Positions 9,353-17,767 of a stretch of 64,000 nt of DNA are shown here, piece by piece. The notes beneath the pieces are model-generated. The model worked only from the letters and a program-made list of their open reading frames with translations, was not told where the DNA came from and did not search any database. The stretch comes from Rhizophagus prolifer (taxonomy: Eukaryota > Glomeromycota > Glomeromycetes > Glomerales > Glomeraceae): the NCBI GenBank assembly GCA_019425655.1, contig NQWY01000127.1, forward strand, positions 1 to 64,000, read 5' to 3'. Position 1 is the stretch's first letter. Each line of letters starts with the position of its first letter. Both the position numbers and the translations under genes were made by a program.

Positions 9353-9491
9353 TTAAAAAATTATCTTCTGTAAGACTGATGAATAGGACGTTTGCAGAGG
9401 GTATTAAAAAGCACGTGCCTTTTGTCAAAAACGTACGTACCTTTTTAATAAAACATACTTGCTTTTTTTAGAAATTAATACTGAGAAATTA

Positions 9492-9943
9492 TTATTCCCC
9501 AATTTCTAATCTTGTGCTTAAGGAGATTCTGTTCCAGGAATTGATGGTTACAATAGCCATAATGACTTCTGCAATTTGTTTTTCCGAAAAGACAGATTTT
9601 GCTTTTTGGTAAGTGTGGTCACTAAGACCGTTTTGACTGATCAATGTGATTTCTTCGGTCATTTTAAGCGCCACTTTTTCCTCTTCTGTGAAGAATTTGT
9701 CTGCTTCGTGCCAGGCGCTTACTAGGAAGATTCTTTCAGCGGTTTCGCCATATTGCCATATTTGATAGCGTCTTTGGTGTGCATATCCAGACAATAGGCA
9801 CATCCGTTGATTTGGGAAGCGCGGATCTTAATGAGTTCTTTGATTGTTTTTGAAATCTCTGACTGGGCCAGATAACTTTCCAGTCCCAGCATTGCTTTGT
9901 AAGCCTGAGGGGCTGTTTTGCTGATGTTGATACGTTTTTCCAT
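9492..9943 (-). pseudogene. Carboxymuconolactone decarboxylase (AhpD-like) protein, frameshifted by a short duplication
   Basis: The N-terminal half (start ATG at 9943, MEKRINISKTAPQAYKAML) includes the redox motif NGCAYCLDMHTKDA, the CxxCxxxH of AhpD-like peroxidase partners. It runs out of frame at a stop near 9722. The C-terminal half (GETAERIFLVSAWHEADKFF, then NSWNRISLSTRLEIG) continues in another frame. The junction at 9745-9760 contains two nearly identical 8-bp units, TCGCCATA and TTGCCATA. A single unit would give the usual reading KYGETAERIFL. A Crp-family regulator lies directly upstream and may control it. Confidence 0.85.
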
Positions 9944-10024
9944 TGTTTTGATTGTTTTAATTTGTTGATACAAAGTTGGGGAATCGATAATGGGAAAAAC
10001 TTAAACTGGTTTAAGAAAATATTT

Positions 10025-10088
10025 TCTCACAGATTTTATAGATTGAGCGGATTTTATTAATCTGCAAAATATCTTTTAATCTGTGAGA
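10025..10088. repeat. Long-loop hairpin related to the one after mazG
   Basis: TCTCACAGATT (10025-10035) pairs with AATCTGTGAGA (10078-10088) around a 42-nt AT-rich loop. The stem is the one at 653-710 with one base pair exchanged G-C to A-U. It lies between the AhpD-like gene and its upstream regulator and could terminate the regulator transcript. Confidence 0.5.
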
Positions 10089-10090
10089 GA

Positions 10091-10672
10091 TCAATTTTTC
10101 GAAATAGTCTTTTTTCTAATCTCACTCAGATATTCCGGAGTAAAACCGAGAAAGGAAGCAATCAGATATTGTGGGACACGTTGTACAAAAGCCGGATATT
10201 GTTTAATTAATGAAAAATAGAAATCTTCTTTGGAGTAAGTGAAAATATATTTCACTCTCCTTTGATTGGCTGCGAAAGCTCTCTGGTAAACAATCCTGAA
10301 ATACTTTTCCATTATTGGAAAATCATTCAGAAGCTTTTCCTGAGACTCGCTGGAGATGGTCAGAACTTCAGATTTCTCAACCGTTTGAATGCTAAAATCA
10401 GCTGGTGTTTTGCGTTCAAAAGAAAAGTTATCTGTCATCCACCAGGTTTCCAGTGCGAAATCTGTAGTTTGTTCCGTCCCTTTTTCATTGATGAAAAACT
10501 TTCTGAGAAGACCTTTGAGAACAAAATAATTGGATTTGCAGATTTGTCCTTCCTCTAATAGAATTTCTTTTTTAGCAAACGATTTAATTTCAAAATAATC
10601 CATGATCAAGGCAAAATCCTCATCTGTGATCTGGACGAATTTATCAAGATGAGATTTGAAGATTTGGCACAT
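10091..10672 (-). CDS. Crp/Fnr family transcriptional regulator
   Basis: A 193-residue protein. The N-terminal cyclic-nucleotide-binding-like barrel includes KKEILLEEGQICKSNYFVLKGLLRKFF. The C-terminal helix-turn-helix includes VQRVPQYLIASFLGFTPEYLSEIRKK. It belongs to the short Bacteroidota subgroup whose ligands are unknown. It sits upstream of, and on the same strand as, the AhpD-like gene. A second, diverged copy of the same family (12370-12936) sits just upstream of the DJ-1/PfpI gene. Confidence 0.88.
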   Translation of the reverse strand: MCQIFKSHLDKFVQITDEDFALIMDYFEIKSFAKKEILLEEGQICKSNYFVLKGLLRKFFINEKGTEQTTDFALETWWMTDNFSFERKTPADFSIQTVEKSEVLTISSESQEKLLNDFPIMEKYFRIVYQRAFAANQRRVKYIFTYSKEDFYFSLIKQYPAFVQRVPQYLIASFLGFTPEYLSEIRKKTISKN

Positions 10673-10704
10673 TGATTATTGATTTGACTGTAAATTTAAA
10701 CAAA

Positions 10705-10734
10705 AAAGCAAAATACCGATTGACATTTTGCTTT
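10705..10734 (-). terminator. Terminator of the PH/SHOCT gene
   Basis: AAAGCAAAAT (10705-10714) pairs with ATTTTGCTTT (10725-10734). Read on the minus strand the hairpin is followed by a T run, 17 nt beyond the stop of the gene ending at 10751. Confidence 0.7.
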
Positions 10735-10750
10735 GTATATCCGGAAGGTT

Positions 10751-11377
10751 CTACATCCTTTCTAATATTTCTTTTTTCTTGGTCTCGTAGTCTTCTAAAG
10801 ATATTAAATCATTGTCCAGAAAAGCCTTTAGTTTCATCAATGTTTCCATTGGGTCTTCTGCTGTTACTTCCGGTTTTACCTCTTGTGGCTTTTGTTGTTC
10901 TTCAGGTTTTTCGTTTTGTGTATTGACCGTAATTCCTCCGGCTGTGGCTCTTTTCTCCTCCAGTTCTTTTTGTCGGCGGTATTCTATCATTTCTTCCTCT
11001 TTGCCTTGAGCGTATTGATACAGCTTTCTGGCCTGAGATTTAGGAATATAATCTATTGTTTCTATGAATCCTGTGATAGCAGTCATTGTAAAAGTGGAAC
11101 CCAAGATAGCCTCACTGATATGACTCTCAGCAACATCTTTCCAAAGGTAATCTTTGAAATCAGTCACCAGACCGAACGACTTGGAGCGGAAAAATAGGAT
11201 TCTTTTATTGGTAAGAACGATAGAATCCGGAGATATATTAATGGCTGGCTTGTTTTGAACTGCAATATATTCCACCGATTCACCATTGGTAAGCAGGTCA
11301 TTGACTTTTTCTGTTATTTTCTCGACGGCTTTCGGATCTTGCTCTTCGTTCAGGAATTTCTTTATATCGTTGATCAT
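10751..11377 (-). CDS. PH-domain protein with C-terminal SHOCT domain
   Basis: A 208-residue cytoplasmic protein. Residues about 35-120 resemble a bacterial PH domain (INISPDSIVLTNKRILFFRSKSFGLVTDFKDYLW). A charged linker rich in E, K and Q follows. The last 30 residues form a SHOCT motif (LMKLKAFLDNDLISLEDYETKKKEILERM). Proteins of this shape are common, and their role, probably in assembly or membrane-related stress, is not established. It has its own terminator. Confidence 0.82.
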   Translation of the reverse strand: MINDIKKFLNEEQDPKAVEKITEKVNDLLTNGESVEYIAVQNKPAINISPDSIVLTNKRILFFRSKSFGLVTDFKDYLWKDVAESHISEAILGSTFTMTAITGFIETIDYIPKSQARKLYQYAQGKEEEMIEYRRQKELEEKRATAGGITVNTQNEKPEEQQKPQEVKPEVTAEDPMETLMKLKAFLDNDLISLEDYETKKKEILERM

Positions 11378-11455
11378 TGTTCAGTTTTTTAACTAATGTG
11401 AAATTACAAAAAACAAAATGAAAATAGATCAAACTTATTAATTAATGAAAATAAA

Positions 11456-11483
11456 AAAGCAAAACCCATCCAGGTCTTGCTTT
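11456..11483 (-). terminator. Terminator of the DJ-1/PfpI gene
   Basis: AAAGCAAAACC pairs with GGTCTTGCTTT (one mismatch). On the minus strand a T run follows the hairpin. Confidence 0.65.
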
Positions 11484-11503
11484 ATAAATTAATGTTGTGA
11501 AAT

Positions 11504-12280
11504 TTATTTCTGCTTCAATTGTTTCAAGATTTCTTCACCCACACTTTTTGCAGATTGTGGATTTTGGCCCGTAATTAATCTTTCGTCTGCAACAACGTGA
11601 TTTTGCCAAAGCCCAGACTTTTCGAAGATTGCTCCGCGTTCTTTCAGCTTATCTTCCAAAAGAAAAGGAACTACATTTTCCAGTTTCACGGCAGTTTCCT
11701 CTTCATTGGTGAAAGCATTTACTTTTTTACCTTCAACCAGATATTTTCCATTTGATAATTTGAGGTTTACAAGAGCGGAAGGTCCGTGGCAAACTGCACT
11801 TACAATGCCGTTGTTTTCATAGATTTTTCTTGCAATATTCTGTAATTCTGTATTGTCCGGAAAATCCCACATTGTTCCGTGTCCGCCGGCGTAGAAGATT
11901 GCAGCATATTTTGACGGGTCAATGTCGGAAGGCTTCATTGTGTTTTCAATTTTTGTACGGTACTCTTTGTTCTCCCAGAATTCTTTATTGACAGCATCTT
12001 CCAGATTAAGTCCGTCTACCGGTGCTTTTCCTCCTTTTGGGCTTACAAAATCGATATCATAGCCGGCTGAATGCAAAACTTCCCAAGGATGGGAAACTTC
12101 ACCAAGGTAATATCCGGTTGGTTCGTTTGTACTGCCTTTTTTGTCGTGACTGGTTACCACGAATAAGATTTTTTTGCTCATAACTTTGTTAGATTTTTTG
12201 TTCTGTGCATTTGCAATATTCAACATCGAAACCAATGCAAATAGAACAGAAAAGATTAAAACTTTGCTTTTCATTATCAC
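11504..12280 (-). CDS. DJ-1/PfpI-family type 1 glutamine amidotransferase-like protein, exported
   Basis: A 258-residue protein with an N-terminal signal peptide (VLIFSVLFALVSMLNIANAQ). The nucleophile elbow AVCHGPSALVNLK carries the catalytic Cys-His pair, and FYAGGHGTMWDF precedes it, as in Hsp31-like glyoxalases and chaperones. The sequence HDKKGSTNEPTGYYLGEVSHPW matches the Hsp31-like group. It may act on methylglyoxal-modified substrates in the periplasm, which is inference from the family. A Crp-family regulator directly upstream is its likely controller. Confidence 0.87.
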   Translation of the reverse strand: MIMKSKVLIFSVLFALVSMLNIANAQNKKSNKVMSKKILFVVTSHDKKGSTNEPTGYYLGEVSHPWEVLHSAGYDIDFVSPKGGKAPVDGLNLEDAVNKEFWENKEYRTKIENTMKPSDIDPSKYAAIFYAGGHGTMWDFPDNTELQNIARKIYENNGIVSAVCHGPSALVNLKLSNGKYLVEGKKVNAFTNEEETAVKLENVVPFLLEDKLKERGAIFEKSGLWQNHVVADERLITGQNPQSAKSVGEEILKQLKQK

Positions 12281-12369
12281 AATTTTAAAATTTGATACTG
12301 CAAAATTCTACAAAATCGAGACCGAAAGAAAGGATGTAAATCAAGGTTTTTCTGTGATATAGGTCACAT

Positions 12370-12936
12370 TTATTTTGACAATCTGCTGAGTGTCTCTCTT
12401 GATACGCCAAGGTAAGAAGCGATAAGAGACTTTGGAACACGTTGGAAAAGAGAAGGGTAGTTACTGAGCATCTGCTCATAACGTTCTTTTGCGCTGTGAG
12501 TCAAGAGTGAAAGGATTCTTTGCTGAAGCGCAATGTAACCAGAATTGGATTTCTTTCTGAAAAAATGTTCAATCTTATGAAGCTCAGCACATATTTTTTC
12601 ACGATTCTCTAATGAAATAGAAAGTACTTCGACATCTTCTATACAATCAATATTCAAGGTTGAATAGGTTTGATTAAAATAAGCCTGAAAATCGGTAATC
12701 CACCAGTTTTCCCAAGCAAACTGAAGAATGTGCTCTTTGCCATCATCAGGATTAGTATGATAAGCTTTCAATAAACCCGAAACTACAAAGTGGTCGTTCC
12801 TGACAATGTCGCCTTGCTGAACCAGAAACTGATGTTTCTTAAGTTTTTTGACAGAAAAATGAGACAACAAATAATCGAATTCTTTATCCGTAATCGGTGT
12901 GATTTCTTCGATATGTTTTCTTAGTTTGTCGCTCAT
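12370..12936 (-). CDS. Crp/Fnr family transcriptional regulator
   Basis: A 188-residue homologue of the regulator at 10091-10672. It has a cNMP-binding-like barrel (KKHQFLVQQGDIVRNDHFVVSGLLKAY) and a C-terminal helix-turn-helix (VPKSLIASYLGVSRETLSRL). The 89-bp gap to the DJ-1/PfpI gene on the same strand suggests it controls that gene. Its ligand and site are unknown. Confidence 0.88.
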   Translation of the reverse strand: MSDKLRKHIEEITPITDKEFDYLLSHFSVKKLKKHQFLVQQGDIVRNDHFVVSGLLKAYHTNPDDGKEHILQFAWENWWITDFQAYFNQTYSTLNIDCIEDVEVLSISLENREKICAELHKIEHFFRKKSNSGYIALQQRILSLLTHSAKERYEQMLSNYPSLFQRVPKSLIASYLGVSRETLSRLSK

Positions 12937-12985
12937 TTTTGAATTTCTTTGTCGAAGATAAGAATTAAAACAAGTTTATAAAAAA

Positions 12986-13008
12986 AATCCATTCATTTCG
13001 AATGGATT
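12986..13008 (-). terminator. Terminator of the ABC-F gene
   Basis: AATCCATTC pairs with GAATGGATT around a short loop. On the minus strand it is followed by a long T run, 14 nt past the ABC-F stop. Confidence 0.8.
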
Positions 13009-13021
13009 AAATATTTTAAAA

Positions 13022-14956
13022 TTAATTCTCTAATTGACTCCCAAGATATTCCCATTCCTGCAAAGTCAGATCTAGTTCTTCTTTTATTTTATTGTAATTT
13101 TCCAAAACTTCTTCCGAAGGATTTTCTTTAGCAAAAGATGCTTCGAATTCTTCGATTTTCAGTTCCAGTTCAGAGATTTTTTCTTCTACTTTTTTAATTT
13201 TATTCTGGATGTTTTTTTGCTCTTTGCTGACAATGGTTGTGGATTGATTGTCAGTTGCTGGTTTTGATTCTTGAACCTTAGCTTTTGGAGCTTCAACCTC
13301 TTCTTTATGGAGTTTTGACCTTTCCGCAGAGATTTCCCTTATGCTTTCTTTTTGTCTGTATTCCAGATATTCATCAATGTTTCCAAGGAATTCTTTCATC
13401 TTTCCATCACGGAATTCAAAGATTTTGTCAGACAAACCTTGCAGGAATTCACGGTCGTGAGAAATCACGATTAATGTTCCTTCATATTTCTGAAGTGCTA
13501 ATTTGATAATCTCCTTTGACTGGATATCCAAGTGGTTCGTAGGCTCATCCATAATCAATGTGTTGAACGGACGAAGCAACAATTTACAAAGCGCCAGACG
13601 GTTTCTCTCACCTCCGGAAAGAACTTTGGTTTTCTTGGTCACATCTTCACCTTGAAACAAGAAAGAACCTAAAAGGTCACGCACACGTGGTCTGGTTTCT
13701 TCCGTCGCAGAATCTTCTGCTTCCTGCAAAACGGTTTTCTCAGGCGTCAAAACTTCTTCCTGATTCTGTGCAAAATAACCGATGCTCACATTGTGACCAA
13801 GATTCCATTCTCCGGTATAATCTTTAATATCGCCGGCAAGAATCTTTGCCAACGTGGTTTTTCCCTGCCCGTTTTGTCCCAAAAGAGAGATTCTGTCGCC
13901 ACGTTCTATAAAGAAATCAACATTGTCAAAAATTTGCTTATCACCATAAGCTTTTCCCAGATTTTTAGCTTCGAAAATTACTTTCCCCGGTGTTACAGAC
14001 GGTTGAAAACGGATATTGAATTTAGAAACATCTTCATTATCAATCTCGATTCTCTCTATTTTATCCAGTTTTTTGATTAATGATTGGGCAAAAGAAGCTT
14101 TAGTCGCACTCGCACGGAACTTGTTGATGTTGTCTTCCATCTGCTTGATTTCCGCATCCTGGTTTTTCTTGGCTTGTGCCAGCTTTTCTCGGCGTTCTTT
14201 TCTCAGTTCCAGATATTTGGAGTAGTTGGCTTTGTAGTCATCGATTTTTTTATTATTAACATCAAAAGTTCTGTTGCATATCGAAGTCATAAACTGTTTA
14301 TCGTGACTTACCAAGACAATCGAACCTGGATAATCTTTCAGGAAATTCTCCAACCAAATGATAGATTCCATATCTAGATGGTTGGTTGGCTCATCCAGAA
14401 GCATGAGGTCGTTTTTCTGAAGCAGCAGTTTTGCCAGCTCAATTCTCATTCTCCAACCTCCGGAAAACTCATCGGTGATTTTTTGAAAATCATCCGCTTT
14501 GAAACCTAAACCAAACAAAACTTTTTCAACATCGCCTTCCAAATTGTATGCATCGTGATTCATTAATAGGTCATTCAGTTCCGTCATTCTGACAATCAGA
14601 TCAGAATAAGCGTCACTTTCGTAATCAACTCTGGTGGCTAACTGGTGATTGACATCTTCCAGCTCATTTTTCATCGCATTGATCTGTTCATAAGCCTGCA
14701 TTGTCTCATCCCAAACAGTTCTTCCTTTTACAAAATCAAGATCTTGCTTTAAGAAACCAATCGTGATATTTCCTTCAGGGACTACCGTGCCTTCATAAAA
14801 ATTGATTTCTCCGGAAAGGATTTTAAGAAGTGTGGATTTTCCGGCTCCATTCTTACCAACCAACCCAATCTTGTCATCTTTTTTGATGGTAAAATTGACG
14901 TCCCGGAAAAGATAATTTCCTGCGTGATGTAATCCTAATCCTTGTGCCGATATCAT
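13022..14956 (-). CDS. ABC-F family ATPase (ribosome-associated)
   Basis: A 644-residue soluble protein with two ATPase cassettes and no membrane segments. Cassette 1 has GLVGKNGAGKSTLLKIL and FSGGWRMRIELAKLLL. Cassette 2 has LLGQNGQGKTTLAKIL and LSGGERNRLALCKLLL. Both are followed by LLDEPTNHLDM or MDEPTNHLDI. The linker between them is charged and helical, as in translation factors such as EttA and Uup, and the last 80 residues form a Glu/Lys coiled coil. It probably acts on ribosomes. No drug-specific feature can be seen. Confidence 0.92.
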   Translation of the reverse strand: MISAQGLGLHHAGNYLFRDVNFTIKKDDKIGLVGKNGAGKSTLLKILSGEINFYEGTVVPEGNITIGFLKQDLDFVKGRTVWDETMQAYEQINAMKNELEDVNHQLATRVDYESDAYSDLIVRMTELNDLLMNHDAYNLEGDVEKVLFGLGFKADDFQKITDEFSGGWRMRIELAKLLLQKNDLMLLDEPTNHLDMESIIWLENFLKDYPGSIVLVSHDKQFMTSICNRTFDVNNKKIDDYKANYSKYLELRKERREKLAQAKKNQDAEIKQMEDNINKFRASATKASFAQSLIKKLDKIERIEIDNEDVSKFNIRFQPSVTPGKVIFEAKNLGKAYGDKQIFDNVDFFIERGDRISLLGQNGQGKTTLAKILAGDIKDYTGEWNLGHNVSIGYFAQNQEEVLTPEKTVLQEAEDSATEETRPRVRDLLGSFLFQGEDVTKKTKVLSGGERNRLALCKLLLRPFNTLIMDEPTNHLDIQSKEIIKLALQKYEGTLIVISHDREFLQGLSDKIFEFRDGKMKEFLGNIDEYLEYRQKESIREISAERSKLHKEEVEAPKAKVQESKPATDNQSTTIVSKEQKNIQNKIKKVEEKISELELKIEEFEASFAKENPSEEVLENYNKIKEELDLTLQEWEYLGSQLEN

Positions 14957-15345
14957 TGTAGTATATGTTTAAATTTCAATTGGCAAAAGTAGGGTTTAAT
15001 TGAAGATGAATCAAGAGAAAAGAATAAAGAGAGAAGACTCTGAAAATTGAGACTAAAAGTCTTTTGAAGTACTAAGTTTCTCGCAGCCCGACTTATCTCT
15101 GATTCTTTATTTATTTTTATTTGAATCGATGAACCGCTTTGCTAGGTTTGAGCGGAAATCCTTTTTACGCAACGCAGTGGAGTAAAAAGATTGGGAGTCC
15201 TTCGACAGGCTCAGGATAAACTACAGGTGGATAAAGCTGTCAAATAAGTATTAATGTAAGATTTCGAGAGCCTCAATCTGACAAAGAAATGTTAATTATT
15301 GTCATTAAAGAAGCAAAAACTTATCTTTGCAAAAATTTTTATAAA
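14957..15345. other. 389-bp intergenic region holding a hairpin repeat and a promoter
   Basis: I see no gene here. The middle (15130-15200) holds a small hairpin CCGCT/AGCGG and then ATCCTTTTTAC (15158-15168) paired with GTAAAAAGAT (15182-15191). In reverse orientation this matches the core stem of the dispersed repeat at 26167, 36409 and 50848. It is followed by CCTTCGACAGGCTCAGG, a word I associate with intergenic repeats in flavobacteria. The right end carries the promoter of the next gene. Confidence 0.55.
15299..15329 (+). promoter_or_regulatory. Bacteroidota-type promoter of the deoxyhypusine-synthase-like gene
   Basis: TTG at 15299-15301 and TATCTTTG at 15322-15329 (consensus TAnnTTTG) are 20 nt apart. 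The start point would be near 15334, leaving a 12-nt leader before ATG 15346. This excludes the upstream in-frame ATG at 15289 as the translation start. Confidence 0.75.
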
Positions 15346-16320
15346 ATGAGCAAGCCGATTTCGGAATTTATAGAAAAGTATTATTTGCACTTCAATGCAG
15401 CGGCGTTGGTGGATGCTTCCAAAGGTTATGTTGCACACCTGAAAGATGGCGGCAAAATGATGGTAACATTGGCTGGAGCGATGTCAACTGCTGAACTTGG
15501 TAAAATCTTTGCCGAGATGATTCGTCAGGATAAAGTGGATTTTATTTCTTGTACAGGAGCCAACCTGGAAGAAGATCTTATGAATCTTGTTGCACATTCG
15601 CATTATGAAAGAGTTCCTCATTACCGAGACCTGACGCCGCAGGAAGAATGGGCGCTTCTAGAAAGAGGACTGAATAGGGTTACTGATACTTGTATCCCTG
15701 AAGAAGAGGCTTTCAGAAGATTGCAGAAACACATCTATGAAATCTGGAAAGATGCTGATAATAAAGGCGAAAGATATTTCCCACACGAGTATATGTACAA
15801 AATGATTCTTTCTGGTGTTCTTGAGCAGTATTATGAGATCCCGAGAGAAAACTCATGGATGATTGCTGCGGCTGAGAAGAATTTGCCAATCGTAGTTCCG
15901 GGATGGGAAGACTCTACAATGGGTAATATTTTTGCATCCTATTGTATCAAGGGCGATTTGAAATTCTCTACAATGAAATCTGGAATTGAGTATATGGCTT
16001 ATCTTGCTGACTGGTACACAAAAAATTCAGATGGAAAAGGGGTTGGGTTCTTTCAAATTGGGGGAGGAATTGCCGGAGATTTTCCAATCTGTGTGGTGCC
16101 GATGCTTTATCAGGATATGGAAATGCACGATATTCCTTTCTGGAGTTATTTCTGTCAGATTTCTGATTCTACAACTTCTTACGGATCATATTCCGGTGCA
16201 GTTCCGAATGAAAAAATCACTTGGGGGAAACTGGATATCACAACACCAAAATTCATTGTTGAAAGTGATGCTACCATCTGTGCACCTTTGATGTTCAGCT
16301 ATATTCTGGAGAATTCTTAA
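15346..16320 (+). CDS. Deoxyhypusine-synthase family protein
   Basis: A 324-residue NAD-binding protein similar to eukaryotic and archaeal deoxyhypusine synthase throughout. The Rossmann-type FISCTGANLEEDLMNLVAH, the DSTMGNIFASY loop and the active-site region SYSGAVPNEKITWGKLDI are clear. Lys295 sits where the enzyme forms its imine intermediate with the aminobutyl group. Bacteria lack eIF5A, so the substrate must differ; relatives have been linked to polyamine synthesis. The start is set by the promoter at 15299-15329. The gene is monocistronic with a terminator. Confidence 0.88.
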   Translation: MSKPISEFIEKYYLHFNAAALVDASKGYVAHLKDGGKMMVTLAGAMSTAELGKIFAEMIRQDKVDFISCTGANLEEDLMNLVAHSHYERVPHYRDLTPQEEWALLERGLNRVTDTCIPEEEAFRRLQKHIYEIWKDADNKGERYFPHEYMYKMILSGVLEQYYEIPRENSWMIAAAEKNLPIVVPGWEDSTMGNIFASYCIKGDLKFSTMKSGIEYMAYLADWYTKNSDGKGVGFFQIGGGIAGDFPICVVPMLYQDMEMHDIPFWSYFCQISDSTTSYGSYSGAVPNEKITWGKLDITTPKFIVESDATICAPLMFSYILENS

Positions 16321-16340
16321 TTATAGGTCATAAAAAATAA

Positions 16341-16370
16341 AAAAAGCGTTCAATTCTGAACGCTTTTTTT
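16341..16370. terminator. Bidirectional terminator
   Basis: AAAAAGCGTTCA pairs with TGAACGCTTTTT over a 4-nt loop, with A and T tracts on both sides. It lies between convergent genes. Confidence 0.85.
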
Positions 16371-16388
16371 ATGATTGAATTTGAATAT

Positions 16389-16535
16389 TTAATCAAGAGA
16401 GTTAAGCAATACAATATACCTATAAGCAAAAATTGCTTTCTGGATTTTTGTCAGTTTCGTAGGATCTTTTTTGCTGTATTTTGGTAAAATACGTTTGTTG
16501 ACACCATTTAGAAATCTGAAAAATGCTTTTTTCAT
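16389..16535 (-). CDS. Small basic protein, 48 residues, unknown function
   Basis: An ATG at 16535 opens a 48-residue frame, MKKAFFRFLNGVNKRILPKY then SKKDPTKLTKIQKAIFAYRY and VLLNSLD. The pattern FLN.VNK.ILPK.SKKDP..L.K.QKAI..YRY looks like a small conserved protein of Chryseobacterium-type genomes, from memory. It is basic with no signal peptide or transmembrane segment. It sits alone between a bidirectional terminator and the DUF493 gene. Function unknown. Confidence 0.6.
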   Translation of the reverse strand: MKKAFFRFLNGVNKRILPKYSKKDPTKLTKIQKAIFAYRYIVLLNSLD

Positions 16536-16596
16536 ATTACTTATTTTATTTGAATAAGTTACAATTTCTGCGCCGTAATTTGAAGTTGATAATTTA

Positions 16597-16902
16597 TCAC
16601 AGCATCATTACATTTTCTATTGCCGCTACCTTTTTATAGATGCTGATAACCTGGTCAGCATCCAATACAAAGCAATTGATGGATACAGAAGTATATTTTC
16701 CATTGGAACTTTCTCTGTTGGCCATAGTGTATTTGAGATTGTCAAAAACTCTTAGAATTTCTGTGATCTTTTCCGAATCACTTGTAATTATGAATTTGAA
16801 AAGATATTCTTCCGGGAAATTATGCTGTTGTTCTAACTTTTCTTTAAGAGACTTATAAAAATCTTCTGGATTTGCATGGTTGCTTTCTATAATATTTGCC
16901 AT
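16597..16902 (-). CDS. DUF493 family protein
   Basis: A 101-residue protein with the DUF493 (YbeD-like) alpha/beta fold. The pattern FPEEYLFKFIITSDSEKITEILRVFDN, then SSNGKYTSVSINCFVLDADQVISIYKKV, is typical. In other bacteria it is a small ACT-like regulatory domain linked to lipoylation genes, but there is no such neighbour here. It is separated from the ferritin gene by a terminator, so it is probably expressed on its own. Confidence 0.85.
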   Translation of the reverse strand: MANIIESNHANPEDFYKSLKEKLEQQHNFPEEYLFKFIITSDSEKITEILRVFDNLKYTMANRESSNGKYTSVSINCFVLDADQVISIYKKVAAIENVMML

Positions 16903-16926
16903 TATTCTGTTTTATAATAAATTAAA

Positions 16927-16948
16927 ATCTCCGAATTTTTTCGGAGAT
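16927..16948 (-). terminator. Terminator of the ferritin gene
   Basis: ATCTCCGAA pairs with TTCGGAGAT around four T residues, 27 nt after the ferritin stop on the minus strand. Confidence 0.75.
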
Positions 16949-16974
16949 CAAAGTTACTATATTTATTTATCTTT

Positions 16975-17529
16975 TTATGATGGATTTTCAGCGGTTGCTG
17001 TCTGAGGAAGAGAAACTTCGTCTGGAGCAGCTTCTAACGTTTTGTCTAAAGTGAATAATGATTCATCAGTTGCTTGGTCACCGCCTGCAATTTTAAGCTT
17101 ATCAATCAGTTCTAAAGCTAATTTTTCTTCTTCAATCTGTTCTTTTACAAACCATTGCATAAAATTCCATGTTGCCCAATCTTTTTCCTGGAAAGCGAGA
17201 TCCACAATATTATAAATTGCTGTGGTATTATCAACCTCGTGCTGAAAAACCTTGTTAAAGCAGTCGGTTAAATTTTGTGGATTTTCCGGCGGAGCAGGAA
17301 TAGCTTCGACTTTTGCTTCACCACCTCTGTCCAATATGTATCTCATAAATTTGATCATATGATTTCTTTCTTCCTGAGAATGTCTGTATAGGAAATTGGC
17401 AATTCCGCCGTAACCTTTGACGTCAGCCCAGCACCCATAAGAAAGAAAGATTTGTGAAGCATGCGCTTCTTTGGTCATTTGTTTAATTAATGCAGTTTGC
17501 ATCTGATTAGATAGTCTGTTGGTATTCAT
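16975..17529 (-). CDS. Ferritin
   Basis: A 184-residue four-helix iron-storage protein. The start chosen is ATG 17529 (MNTNRLSNQMQTALIKQMTKEAHASQIFLSYG); the 13 residues upstream in frame are not ferritin-like. Diiron ligand positions are visible in EAHASQIFL, SQEERNHMIKFM and EEEKLALELIDKL. The last 30 residues (DEVSLPQTATAENPS) are a low-complexity tail longer than in E. coli FtnA. It oxidises Fe2+ and stores ferric mineral in the cytoplasm. Confidence 0.93.
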   Translation of the reverse strand: MNTNRLSNQMQTALIKQMTKEAHASQIFLSYGCWADVKGYGGIANFLYRHSQEERNHMIKFMRYILDRGGEAKVEAIPAPPENPQNLTDCFNKVFQHEVDNTTAIYNIVDLAFQEKDWATWNFMQWFVKEQIEEEKLALELIDKLKIAGGDQATDESLFTLDKTLEAAPDEVSLPQTATAENPS

Positions 17530-17710
17530 AAACTTTGTATTAGTTACTATTATGTTAAATGTAAGCAATGATTAATTACTCATTTCGAAGCAATAAGAAT
17601 TGATATTTCTAAAAAAATCAAATATTGAGCCAAAAAAAGGGGATGTTTTTTGTGGTGTTTAAATAGATATAATTCCCAGGGTTCTAAATGTATTTTAGTA
17701 AATATTAACA

Positions 17711-17737
17711 TTGTGTTAATAAAAATTTTTATATTCG
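17711..17737 (+). promoter_or_regulatory. Probable promoter of the polysaccharide utilization locus
   Basis: TTG at 17711-17713 and TATATTCG at 17730-17737 (one mismatch to TAnnTTTG) are 16 nt apart and 30 nt before the susC start. No SusR, HTCS or anti-sigma gene lies next to the locus. Confidence 0.5.
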
Positions 17738-17767
17738 GAGAATAAGAAAATAATACATAAGAATATT

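Noticed and set aside
9402-9450. Possible regulatory element with ACGTAC words
   Set aside because: Only a 10-bp AT-rich inverted repeat is present between two 3' ends, which is not enough to call a site.
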